Source: Planctomycetaceae bacterium (GTDB taxonomy: Bacteria > Planctomycetota > Planctomycetia > Planctomycetales > Planctomycetaceae). Taken from it: 64,000 nt of DNA. Position 1 is the stretch's first letter. Every line of letters starts with the position of its first letter. The notes beneath the pieces were generated by a model, which had not been told where the DNA came from, searched no databases, and saw nothing but the letters and a program-made list of their open reading frames with translations. The stretch is from NCBI GenBank assembly GCA_017795105.1, contig CP051247.1, positions 310,001 to 374,000 of the forward strand, given 5' to 3'. The translations under genes and the position numbers were made by a program. This document shows positions 19,013-29,303 of the stretch, one piece after another.

Positions 19013-20509
19013 TCAATTGTCGTAGTCGCCGCCGGATACACTGTGAAGCACGGAAGACTGCCAGTCGCGAAGCGTCTTCTGCAGCCGTTTGACCTCCTCG
19101 GGACGCTCTTCAGCCAGATTGTTCTTCTCTCCGGGATCGCTGGCCAGATCGAACAGTTCGACACGTGGTTTCCCACCCTTTTCGTGGATAACCAGTTTCA
19201 GGTCGCCATCGATAATAGCCCGGGGTCCTTCGTAGTCGGCTTCGGAAATCGGGGGATGTTTGAAGTTCACGAAATCGCGGGTCGGCTTGCCGTTCATCAG
19301 TTTGACGAGCGGCGTCGTTCCTTCCTGAAGCGCGGGATCGATCCATGGCTCAGGCTTCGCTTTGCGAACGTGCGACATTTCGAATTCCCAGAAGTAGAGC
19401 GGATTGGTCCGTTCCTCGTTGCCGGCGATGATCGGGTTCAGATCGATGCCATCGAGCGGACGATCCGGCAGTGACTGTCCGGTCAGTTTGCAAAGGGTGG
19501 GCAAGAGATCGCTCGTGCTGGCCCGGACATCAGTCGTCTTCGGATCGAGAATACGGGCAGGCCATTCCACGAGTCCCGGCACCAGCGTTCCTCCCTCGTA
19601 AACCTGTCCCTTGACGCCGCGATGCGGTTCGCCGAGAGCCGAGTCTCCCGATGTTCCGTTGTCGCCGCAGTAGAAGAGAACGGTATTCTCGCGCAGACCT
19701 TCTTCGTCGAGATGATCACGGAGGAATCCAATTGCGCGGTCCATCGCGGTGATCTCCGCGTACCGTTCCCGCAGTACTTCGCCCTGAGGACGAGTCGTCT
19801 GTCCGCCGGTCTCGTTGGACGTCAGCCTGACTTTCTTCTTGTACTTTCCGGGAAGATCATCGTAGAGAGCGAGATCTTGCGGGAGTCCGCTGTAAGGTTC
19901 GTGCGGCGAACCAAACCAGATGACCGTCAGCGACGGCTTCTTCTGTTCCGCGGTCTCATCGATGAAGCGAATCGCCTCATTGATCAGAATCGCTGAGCTC
20001 TCCCCCTCGTAGACGCGGGGTGGCTTCCCATTGTGCGACAGCGACGGATTCATTTCGAAAAAGTTGTCATGCGACACCCACTCGTCAAACCCCATCGCTC
20101 CTGGATTGGTGGGAGAGCCTTCCTTGACCGTTCCGACGTGCCACTTGCCGAAATGACCACAACGGTAGCCGGCTTTCTGCAAGACATGAGCAATCGTGAT
20201 TTCCTCCGGTCGCAGCGACCAGCCGGGAGCGAACGTCCCCATGCGATTGGGATGACGCCCCGTCAGGAAGCTGGCCCGTGTCGGCGAACAACTCGGATGG
20301 GCGGCGTAGAAGCGGTTGAACTTCAAACCGGAGGCGGCCATTTCGTCGAGCACGGGCGTTTTCACATGCGGGTGCCCGTTGTAGCCGGTCTCTTCCCAGC
20401 CGTGATCGTCGCCCATCATCAGGATGATATTGGGAAGCTCGGCGGCCTGGAGGGAGGACGTTGTGACGAACGTCACGATCAGCAGAATGAAGATTCTCAT
20501 CGATGTCAT
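19013..20509 (-). CDS. Arylsulfatase-family protein
   Basis: A 498-residue secreted sulfatase with signal peptide (cleaved near LQAAE), metal-binding LMMGDDHGW and the canonical formylglycine site CSPTR in HPSCSPTRASFLTGR. The later block VLFYCGDNGTSGD carries the conserved DN pair. It belongs to a run of three sulfatases on the minus strand, separated by 67-70 bases. The substrate is unknown. An alternative start three codons downstream (20500) is possible. Confidence 0.93.
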   Translation of the reverse strand: MTSMRIFILLIVTFVTTSSLQAAELPNIILMMGDDHGWEETGYNGHPHVKTPVLDEMAASGLKFNRFYAAHPSCSPTRASFLTGRHPNRMGTFAPGWSLRPEEITIAHVLQKAGYRCGHFGKWHVGTVKEGSPTNPGAMGFDEWVSHDNFFEMNPSLSHNGKPPRVYEGESSAILINEAIRFIDETAEQKKPSLTVIWFGSPHEPYSGLPQDLALYDDLPGKYKKKVRLTSNETGGQTTRPQGEVLRERYAEITAMDRAIGFLRDHLDEEGLRENTVLFYCGDNGTSGDSALGEPHRGVKGQVYEGGTLVPGLVEWPARILDPKTTDVRASTSDLLPTLCKLTGQSLPDRPLDGIDLNPIIAGNEERTNPLYFWEFEMSHVRKAKPEPWIDPALQEGTTPLVKLMNGKPTRDFVNFKHPPISEADYEGPRAIIDGDLKLVIHEKGGKPRVELFDLASDPGEKNNLAEERPEEVKRLQKTLRDWQSSVLHSVSGGDYDN

Positions 20510-20576
20510 CTTTTCACTGCGTAAAAGCTCACTGCGTAAAAGCGGCGGGAACAGAAGTGGTGATCGAAAACGTTGA

Positions 20577-22370
20577 TCAGTCGAGCAGGGTGAGTGTCAC
20601 GCGGCGGACATCCATCACGTAATCACCGGGAATCTCGAGTGCCTTCAGAACGAGTTCGCCTTCGCCCTGATCGAGCTTCATCTCTCCGAGACTCAACGTC
20701 CGGAAAGGCTTCATCTGCGACTCTGCGGGCGGGCGGGGGAGGGTGTCCTGATTGGTGTAGAGCGGCGGATCCCAGCCCGGTTCGACGCGGCCCTGCACGC
20801 GATTCTTCCCACAGGAAAGTTCAATCAGCGAGCCGGCATCGTCCACGGGACAGGTGTAGTCGATCGTCACGTCATAGCGACCGGCGGTGTGCACATCGAG
20901 CAACCAGACCATCCGGCCTTCTTCACTGGTCCAGTTCACAAAGTAGGAACAGTTGGGAGCTCTGCTGCTGCGTTCGACTCCACCTTCGGGCTCGCCATCC
21001 CGAGCCGGCAGCATCGTGATTGGAAACTCGCGATAGCCGACGGGCAAAGGACGGGGATCGACACTGTTGCGCGACTTCTTGTCCTTCGAGTCGGTCTCTC
21101 GATTGGCGTTCAGTACATTCGTTTTCCAATCGGCGACCTGAGCTTTCAGGTCCTTCGCGGTTTCTGCATGCTGCTTATTGACCGGAGTTGTCTGGCCGGG
21201 GTCGGCGACCATGTCGTACAGGTTGCCCTGATGATCGAGCCGGAACTGCTGAGTGCGGGCACTGATTCGTCCGGCCCAAGTCGAAAAGAGAGTGCGATCC
21301 GACCATTCGATCGACTTGCCCAGCAGCAGCGGACTGAGATCGCGGCCATCGAGTGGCTTCTCCCCGACACGCTCCACACCAGCAAGACTCGTTAATGTCG
21401 GCAGCAGATCAATCGCGCCGGCAATCTGAGTCACCGTCGTTCCGGCAGGAAGCTTCTTCGACCAGCGAATGTAGCAGGTGGAGCGAACGCCCCCTTCGTC
21501 GGTGCTGCCTTTGCGTCCTTTCATGCCGCCGTTCCAGCGCCAGCTGTTCGGGCCGTTGTCGGAGAAGTAGACGACGATCGTATTCTCAGCAATCCCCAGT
21601 TCTTCCAGTCTATTCAGCACGCGGCCAACGTTGTTGTCCTGGTTCTTGACCATCGCCAGAGCACACCGCGTATGGTCTGGCTCCTCCCGCTTGGGCTCGG
21701 TCGATGCCTGTTCGATTGGCATGTCCTTGAACTCATTCCAGTATTCCTCCGGGACGGCCCAGGGGGAATGCGGGGTCGAATAGGGGACATAGCAGAAGAA
21801 AGGCTGCGACTTGTTGCGGTTGATGAAATCAATCGCCCGATCGGTGCAGACATCGACAATGTAGCCTTCGGTGCGGATCATCTTCCCGTTCTCTTCGAGC
21901 GGTGCATCGAAATACTCGCCCCAGTGACCGGCGGTGTGGCCGAAGTACTCCGCAAATCCGCGCCCACAAGGGTGATAAGGGTACTGACTCCCATTGTGCC
22001 ATTTCCCGAATGCCCCCGTCGCGTAGCCCGCCTTATTGAATGCATCGGCTACGGTGTTTTCGTCCAGATTCAATCGCTCCTGTCCTGTGGAGACCCCCCG
22101 CACGCCCCCCCGGGGATGGTAACGCCCCGTGAGAAACTCCGCTCTCGTCGGTGAGCAGACTGGACAGACGAAATAACGATCGAGAGTGACTCCCGCCTTC
22201 GCAATCGAGTCAATGTTTGGTGTCTGAATCTGATGGTTGCCGTTCTGACTGTAGTCGCCCCAGCCGGCATCGTCGGCCAGAAAGACCACGACATTCGGCT
22301 TTTCGGACTCGGCGCGAACCTGAGCCCCCATGAGCAGGGAGGCAGCGATGGTAAAGAGAATTCGTAGCAT
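20577..22370 (-). CDS. Sulfatase with C-terminal beta-sandwich
   Basis: A 597-residue secreted sulfatase with signal peptide (cleaved near VRAES), FLADDAGWGDYS, and CSPTR in VCSPTRAEFLTGR. The catalytic domain ends near residue 430. The last 150 residues look like a beta-sandwich (YDVTIDYTCPVDDAGS), possibly a carbohydrate-binding module, as seen in many planctomycete sulfatases. It is probably first in the three-sulfatase unit. Confidence 0.92.
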   Translation of the reverse strand: MLRILFTIAASLLMGAQVRAESEKPNVVVFLADDAGWGDYSQNGNHQIQTPNIDSIAKAGVTLDRYFVCPVCSPTRAEFLTGRYHPRGGVRGVSTGQERLNLDENTVADAFNKAGYATGAFGKWHNGSQYPYHPCGRGFAEYFGHTAGHWGEYFDAPLEENGKMIRTEGYIVDVCTDRAIDFINRNKSQPFFCYVPYSTPHSPWAVPEEYWNEFKDMPIEQASTEPKREEPDHTRCALAMVKNQDNNVGRVLNRLEELGIAENTIVVYFSDNGPNSWRWNGGMKGRKGSTDEGGVRSTCYIRWSKKLPAGTTVTQIAGAIDLLPTLTSLAGVERVGEKPLDGRDLSPLLLGKSIEWSDRTLFSTWAGRISARTQQFRLDHQGNLYDMVADPGQTTPVNKQHAETAKDLKAQVADWKTNVLNANRETDSKDKKSRNSVDPRPLPVGYREFPITMLPARDGEPEGGVERSSRAPNCSYFVNWTSEEGRMVWLLDVHTAGRYDVTIDYTCPVDDAGSLIELSCGKNRVQGRVEPGWDPPLYTNQDTLPRPPAESQMKPFRTLSLGEMKLDQGEGELVLKALEIPGDYVMDVRRVTLTLLD

Positions 22371-22508
22371 GGCGGGTTTATCTTGCTCGAGGTTGGAATT
22401 CGAAGCTTCTCATGCCGGAAGGCTTCCGACGAAAACGCATCAGCAAAGTTTAAAGTATAACGCCAGTCGTTGCGACTGACCGCTGAGCTCGAATTCCGCC
22501 CGCACTGA

Positions 22509-23672
22509 TCAGGGAAGCAGATTCTCCAGCCTCACCTGGAAATCAAATGAGTCATCCCCCCGCATGACTGTGATCCGAAGCTCGGTCCCTGCGGGCTGCG
22601 AAAAGAATGGCGAGGGATCACGAGGGCTCGTTGGAGTATTCTGACTGAAATCGACCTCGTTGATTGCCACGAGAACGTCATCGTTTCTGATTCCAGCTTT
22701 CGCAGCCGGCGTTCCCTCGAGAACGTGGCAATGCAGCTTCGATTCGTCATCCGGATCCGGAAGGAAGACCGCTCCGAGTCGATTGTGATCGGGAACAGGC
22801 GGCACCAACTGAGTCAGCACAACGCTTTCTTCCCGGCTGATGATCATCCGCAGATTTCGCAAGGCTCTGATGCCAATCATGGCGATAAACTCGTTCCCGT
22901 CGGCGGCGATTGCGACCTCATCTCCAGCCTCAGGGATGGGCCCGAGGTCGACATTACGAAACGTGAGTCCCCCCAGAGAGAACTCTTCGGCCCACGCCAG
23001 TTCGTACGATTCGACATCGCCAACGAAATAGCTGAACGTCTCAAGAGTCACTCCCGCCTCAGGGTGATCGGTTCGCCATTGCTTCCACAGTCGCGGAGCG
23101 AGTCTCAGTCCACAGATGGCTCCCGTGTCGACGAAGACGCGGCCCAGTTCTTTTCCGTGATCGGTAACGACGAAGAACAATTGCGAGTTCTCCTTCTCCA
23201 GCTCCCAACGTTGCCAGCCCTTACCAGGAAGTTCATTCAATGTCAGCACCCGCCGGTCATGCCCGTCAATCAGAATGTGACTGGCGTTGACGTTCTTCCA
23301 GCCGATTACGCCATCGAACGATGCTCTGCGTGACGTCATGACGACTCGGACGGGCGTCGTAATCGTCTGCCCGAACATTCCGAACTCGACCGGCTCGGTA
23401 TGACCAATCGGAACCTGATAGTTGCCGACCGCCTGCTTCCGCTCTGCATCCAACTTGAGATCAAGTCTCTCGACTGCTCCGCCAAGCAAAGCCGAGAATG
23501 AAGCGCCGGTATCGTAGACCAGGCGAATCGGTTCTCCGTTGATCTTCCCGTTAATCAGGATCCGCTCCCCCTCAAAGTAGGGACGGTCCGGTTGCGCGTG
23601 AAGACTCGAGACGCTCAACGAAAGCAACAACAGAGCAAACATTGTCCGGGACAATTGGGCGGAGCTTGTCAT
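22509..23672 (-). CDS. Tandem retropepsin-like protease with PDZ domain
   Basis: A 387-residue secreted protein with a signal peptide. It contains two aspartic-protease-like halves: LVYDTGASFSALLG near residue 52 and VFVDTGAICGLRL near residue 178. A PDZ-like domain (about residues 300-385, GTPAAKAGIRNDDVLVAINEVDF) ends the chain. The D-T-G-A motifs are those of pepsin/retropepsin clan AA. Having two on one chain could allow an intramolecular dimer, as in pepsin. The target is unknown. Confidence 0.85.
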   Translation of the reverse strand: MTSSAQLSRTMFALLLLSLSVSSLHAQPDRPYFEGERILINGKINGEPIRLVYDTGASFSALLGGAVERLDLKLDAERKQAVGNYQVPIGHTEPVEFGMFGQTITTPVRVVMTSRRASFDGVIGWKNVNASHILIDGHDRRVLTLNELPGKGWQRWELEKENSQLFFVVTDHGKELGRVFVDTGAICGLRLAPRLWKQWRTDHPEAGVTLETFSYFVGDVESYELAWAEEFSLGGLTFRNVDLGPIPEAGDEVAIAADGNEFIAMIGIRALRNLRMIISREESVVLTQLVPPVPDHNRLGAVFLPDPDDESKLHCHVLEGTPAAKAGIRNDDVLVAINEVDFSQNTPTSPRDPSPFFSQPAGTELRITVMRGDDSFDFQVRLENLLP

Positions 23673-23975
23673 AATCTGGATCCATTACACGCGGACGGAG
23701 CAGGTTGAGCCACGAGACGTATCTTGACCAAGTGAATCGTGAAGGCGATTCGTCTTTCCTATGAGTTTCGCATGAAGGCATTAAACATCAACTTCACGGC
23801 ATGATCATCCAGATCGATTCTTGCAAGGTCGAGCAATTCTTGGCAGGATGTTCAGACTTGCCGGCAAGGAAGCACACCGTCGACTGCGTCATGGGCCACT
23901 CGCATGAAGGATCGACAGGCAAGAACCTGACTGACTTCCAGTTCTGCTCCCCCCCTCTGATGAGAAGGAACGATC
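23673..23975. other. Divergent intergenic region, no gene seen
   Basis: A 303-base stretch between divergent starts. It probably holds both promoters. I saw only a short 6-bp inverted repeat (GAATCG/CGATTC at 23734-23751). Confidence 0.5.
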
Positions 23976-24899
23976 ATGCGAGTGCTCCGAGCCCTCCTTG
24001 CGGTATGTCTACTTCCATTCTTGGCCGCTGCATCGACTGCCGCGGAGAAATCTTCTTCAGCTGAAGACGCGATCCGGAAACGGATTCAGTCTTATGTCAC
24101 TTTCTTCAACGAGAAGAATACGGAGAAGATTGCCGGGCTCTGGTCCGACGATGGCGTCTTTGCCAACCTTTCGCTGGGCAGTTCCACACAGGGGCGGGAA
24201 CAGATCGTCGCTGAACTGAGCGAATTCCTTGAACGTCAGGCTGGAGCTCAGCTGACAGGCTCCGTCGACGAGATCAAACTCCTTGGAGAGAATGCCGCAA
24301 AGGTGACGGGGAGCACCCGGCTTGTTCTTGAAGATGGAACAGCCGAGACGAGTTCATTCATCATTCTCTTCGTCCGCGTCGACGACGAGTGGCTGATCGA
24401 ATCAATCACGGAAACGAGCCAGCCCATCAAGTCTGCTCACGAGGAGCTCGCCGAACTCGAATGGCTCATCGGAGAATGGAAAGATCAGACCGAAGGAGCC
24501 GATGTCACCACCTCCTGCCGGTGGTCACGGGGCGAGGTCTATCTCATCAGGACGTTTGCCGTGAGCCTGGGCGACGCGGTTTCTGAAGGGACCGAAATCA
24601 TCGGCTGGGATCCGCAGTTTCGCCAGATTCGTTCCTGGTCTTTCTTCTCCGATGGATCGTTCGGTTCCGGCTTCTGGACGAAGAATGGCGACAAGTGGGT
24701 CGTGCAGTCGGTCCACACGCTCGCAGAAGGCGACGTGGCCGACAGTCTGAGAGTGATCAGCGATATCACGGAAGATTCGATTCGCGTTCAGCTTGCCAGC
24801 TATTCGATCAACGGCGAACTCCAGCCCGCTCGCGAGCCGGTAACCGTCAATCGCGTTGCCAGTGAAACGGCTGCTGTCGACGAAGGAGGACAGGAATGA
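23976..24899 (+). CDS. Secreted SnoaL-like (nuclear transport factor 2 fold) protein
   Basis: A 307-residue protein with a signal peptide (cleaved near STAAE). Residues 30-155 match the SnoaL/DUF4440 pattern (IQSYVTFFNEKNTEKIAGLW, then SSFIILFVRVDDEWLI). The second half (about 160-300) is a beta-rich domain. AGAAGGA precedes the ATG. Its stop overlaps the next start by four bases (ATGA), and that gene overlaps the third the same way, giving a tightly coupled three-gene operon. The function is unknown. Confidence 0.85.
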   Translation: MRVLRALLAVCLLPFLAAASTAAEKSSSAEDAIRKRIQSYVTFFNEKNTEKIAGLWSDDGVFANLSLGSSTQGREQIVAELSEFLERQAGAQLTGSVDEIKLLGENAAKVTGSTRLVLEDGTAETSSFIILFVRVDDEWLIESITETSQPIKSAHEELAELEWLIGEWKDQTEGADVTTSCRWSRGEVYLIRTFAVSLGDAVSEGTEIIGWDPQFRQIRSWSFFSDGSFGSGFWTKNGDKWVVQSVHTLAEGDVADSLRVISDITEDSIRVQLASYSINGELQPAREPVTVNRVASETAAVDEGGQE

Positions 24900-26556
24900 G
24901 AAGCCTCCGATTCAACACGAAACTCATGATTCTGCTGAGCTTCCTCGGCTGCATCGCAATCACAATTCCCGTTTACTCTGGCTTTGGCGGGCGGGGAGGC
25001 GGAGGCCGCGGTGGAGGAGGCCGAGCCGGTGGCGGTGGTGGGATGTCACGTCCATCCTCGCGACCCAATATCAGTGCTCCGAACATCTCCAGACCGTCGT
25101 CGCGTCCGAATGTCTCCCGACCTTCGGCTCCTTCGCGTCCCTCGTCACGTCCATCGATGCCTTCGCGGCCCAATATCAGTCCACCGAGCGGAGGCTTCAA
25201 GCCGTCGATTCCAAATCGGCCGTCGGGAGGAACTCGCCCTTCACAGAAACCGAGTATCCCGAGCGGCAATCGGCCGAGCACGAGCCTTCCCAATATGCCC
25301 TCATTTCCCAGCGGAGGCTCGAGACCGCAAACACGACCAGGTAATCGTCCCGGTGGAGAGACTCGTCCTTCTCTTCCCAATGCGGGGAATCTTCCTTCGC
25401 GGCCCGGCGGCAACAACCGTCCGTCATTACCCGGAGGCGGGAATCGTCCGGAAGGAAGACCATCGTTCCCGGGCGGAGGGCGTCCTCAGCCGGGTGACCT
25501 TGGCGACTTTCTCGGAATCGATAAGCCGTTGCGACCGGAGACTCAACCCGGGCTGCGTCCGGAAACCCGGCCCGGTAATGGCCTCGGCAACAGACCCGGT
25601 ATTGGACCTGGCAACGGTTCCGATAACAGACCCGGCTTTCGCCCGGAGAATCGCCCGGCAACGCGTCCTCCAGGCTGGATCGATGGCTCCGGTTCTCACA
25701 ACAACATCATCAATAATAAGCCCGGCTGGATAAACATCGATAACAGCACGAATATCAATATCCACAACCGCTGGACCAACGCGATTAATAATCAGGGCAA
25801 TCGCGTCACCACACTCCCGGCCGAACGGAGACGCTACTGGAACAACTGGGGTGGAGGTGTTCGGAATCACTGGGACTACGGACGTTATCACAATTGCTTC
25901 AACGATCGCTGGTGGTCCTCGCACTATCACGGGATCGCCGGCTGGCATTACTGCTACCACTACAACAGGTATCACTGGAGTTACTGGTGGCAACGCCCGG
26001 CGTGGGCACGCTTCGGCACGTGGTTCGTCTGGTGGAATGCCAATGCCAACTCCTGGCAGGAACCGGTCTACTACGACTACGGCAGCGGCGGGAACGTCTA
26101 TTACGAAGGGGACACCGTCTATCTTGCTGGCGAGCCGATCTCTTCGACCGAAGACTTCGCCATGTCGGCTGGCGAACTTGCGACCGTCGCACCACCCGAA
26201 TCCCAGGAAGAAGCCGATTCGGCTGAATGGATGCCGCTGGGAACATTCGCACTTTCGACCGGAGAGAACGACATCGATCCAAGTCGAGTCGTCCAGCTTG
26301 CCGTCGACCGACAGGGAGTTATCAGCGGAACTCTCTACAACACGCAGTCCGACCAGACTCAAACCATTCAGGGGCAGGTCGACAAACAGACACAGCGTGT
26401 CGCGTTCCGCATGGGTGACAACGAAACCCTCGTGGCCGAAACCGGCCTCTACAACCTCACTCAGGATGAAGTTCCCCTTCTGGTGCATTTCGGAACCGAA
26501 CAAACCGAAACCTATCTGTTGGTTCGCCTCGAGGAGCCTGCTGAAGGAGAGAATCA

Positions 26557-26560
<4 letters not shown>
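24896..26560 (+). CDS. Low-complexity Arg/Pro/Ser/Gly-rich secreted protein
   Basis: An unrecognised protein of 554 residues. After an N-terminal membrane segment or signal comes a Gly-Arg tract (GGRGGGGRGGGGRAGG, about residues 31-47) and then about 200 residues of loose RPS/RPN/GNRPG repeats. An Asn/Ile-rich stretch follows, then a Tyr/Trp/His-rich block (about 320-395), and an ordinary acidic C-terminal domain. The composition suggests an extracellular matrix-like or nucleic-acid-binding coat protein. It overlaps both flanking genes by four bases, so its dose is tied to theirs. Confidence 0.85.
25030..25660 (+). repeat. Low-complexity coding repeat (RPS/GNRP units)
   Basis: Degenerate tandem units such as tcgcgtccg/tcacgtccatcg encode R-P-S, R-P-N and G-N-R-P steps inside the gene at 24896-26560. 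Units vary in length and sequence, so this is protein-level low complexity and not a CRISPR array. Confidence 0.8.
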
Positions 26561-27576
<1,016 letters not shown>

Positions 27577-27601
27577 CATAAACCGTCATCGCGGTGAGGC
27601 T

Positions 27602-27615
27602 CTGTTCTAGAACAG
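27602..27615. repeat. 14-bp perfect palindrome
   Basis: CTGTTCTAGAACAG lies 26 bases past the HAD gene, between two convergent genes. TTCTAGAA recurs at the stop of the porin gene about 100 bases on. No spacer or T-run is present, so it is not an obvious terminator. Confidence 0.6.
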
Positions 27616-27709
27616 GCTTCATAGAAAAGTAGCGGCCTTCAGCGACGTGAGGTGGTTATTTTCAGGCCTCATGACGCTCATACGTCGCTACCCGGTAGAG
27701 CAGTGTGTT

Positions 27710-29044
27710 CTAGAAGGAAAGCAGAGCCCTCAGTCCGAACAGGTAGGCGGTATCGACTCCCTGCCGCGCGGAATCAAGGATCTGCACATCCGGGGTAATT
27801 TGCAGATAGTCCGTCGCCTGAATGCGGTAGTACATCTCGATTCCCTGGCCCTGCAGTCCGACATTCAGAGCAGTGGCGGTAATTGGATTGAGCGAGTCGC
27901 TGGTTCCAACCTGATACCAGCCGATCCCGAAGTAGTCCTGCTCACGCCCACGGATCATGGCGTTACCACCAACTCCGAAGCTCAGGAAATACTCGACGAG
28001 GTTGGTGTCATCATCCCCAATTCCGGCTCGCCCGAAGACTCCCCACCCGCGAGCCTCTTCCGTACAACAGTCGTCCATGTAAACGAGGTACTGGTCCGCA
28101 TTCCAGTAGACCGACCACGATCCTGACTGCCGTGGAATCCCGACAGGTGTGATGGCCAGCCGAGGATCGCCGCCGAGATCAGTATACTCGCGGCTGCTCC
28201 AGGTGGCGCCCAACACCTGATGCCCGGGTTTGTCACCAAAATTGGTCGGCAGCCGCGTCTCGGCGGCGAGCGTGGCGCCATGAGCAAACAGCTCGCCGAA
28301 CCCATCCGTTGTCCCTGTTTCCGTCGAATTCAGCACGCTGAAGGTAAAGATTGGCTCCTTGTCCATCAGATAGCTGAAGCTGACGCCGAGCGTCGAGTAG
28401 GGAACGGTGCGGAACGCAATCGGATTGACCACAAAGGCGACATTCGAAAACTGCGTGAGCCCGCGACCGGATGCAAATTCGTTCTGGTCCGAGTCGAAGG
28501 TGTCGAGCTTGCCGAATGAGACCGCAAAGTCATCGCTCAAGAACTGAGTGAACAGGACGTTGGTCAGAATGAGATCATCGGTATCGCCCGGTAACGAAGT
28601 CGGAATTGCCGAAGGCAGGACGACGCCATCGGGCGGGCCTCCCCGCATGCCGAAACGATGCTCCGCCCGGAGTTTCAGGAAAAGCCCTTCCTGCCCGGCG
28701 AGTTTGCCGAGATCGAGATTGGCAATGTAATCGCCGTGCCCACCGTAGTCGAACTCCTGTCGGACTCCACCGGCCGCCGTGCCCTGATACATCTGATACA
28801 GGTTGGCATTGAAGGTGATTCCCGACTCAGCCATGCGTTCCAGCAGACTCAAGTCGGAAACACAATCGCCATCGATACACGAATCACCGCACAGCACTTC
28901 CGGTTCACATGCGGAGCAGAGCACGACCTCGGCATCGGGATTCGTCAACCAGGGGGAGAACTCGCAGTCCCCCGCATGTGCTGCCGCTGGAATCCCCAGG
29001 CTGAGGAGACAAGTGAAAGACTTTAAGAGTCGCCGTCGTCCCAT
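27710..29044 (-). CDS. OprB-like carbohydrate-selective porin
   Basis: A 444-residue protein with a signal peptide (ends AAAHAG), a Cys-rich N-terminal segment (LCSACEPEVLCGDSC, about residues 41-55) and a long run of alternating beta-strands ending in a C-terminal aromatic (LLSF). Blocks such as FAVSFGKLDTFDSD and the middle GTTDGFGELF resemble the OprB family. It probably forms an outer-membrane channel for sugars. The Cys-rich head is common in planctomycete relatives. Confidence 0.82.
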   Translation of the reverse strand: MGRRRLLKSFTCLLSLGIPAAAHAGDCEFSPWLTNPDAEVVLCSACEPEVLCGDSCIDGDCVSDLSLLERMAESGITFNANLYQMYQGTAAGGVRQEFDYGGHGDYIANLDLGKLAGQEGLFLKLRAEHRFGMRGGPPDGVVLPSAIPTSLPGDTDDLILTNVLFTQFLSDDFAVSFGKLDTFDSDQNEFASGRGLTQFSNVAFVVNPIAFRTVPYSTLGVSFSYLMDKEPIFTFSVLNSTETGTTDGFGELFAHGATLAAETRLPTNFGDKPGHQVLGATWSSREYTDLGGDPRLAITPVGIPRQSGSWSVYWNADQYLVYMDDCCTEEARGWGVFGRAGIGDDDTNLVEYFLSFGVGGNAMIRGREQDYFGIGWYQVGTSDSLNPITATALNVGLQGQGIEMYYRIQATDYLQITPDVQILDSARQGVDTAYLFGLRALLSF

Positions 29045-29303
29045 GATTCGCGTCCTATCGACCCTGGCTGAACAGATAATCCTCTTGTTCAGTCATATCG
29101 GAGGCACCGGCGCCTTCGTTGCGATCGATTTCGCAAGTTCCAATTCGTCCTGATGTGCCGGTTGCACCGATCAAACACTCTGCGAGTCAGACGCGATCCT
29201 TTCTCTGAAGTGAATCACTCGGCCGTAGGTCCGCACAGGATCGAGTTTCTCCTGACACTCGGCATCGCATGCGGACGGAACGGCTACACGTGCAACGTCT
29301 GCC

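Noticed and set aside
25030..25660. Possible CRISPR or DNA tandem repeat
   Set aside because: Units are of variable length and keep the reading frame; they encode a low-complexity protein.
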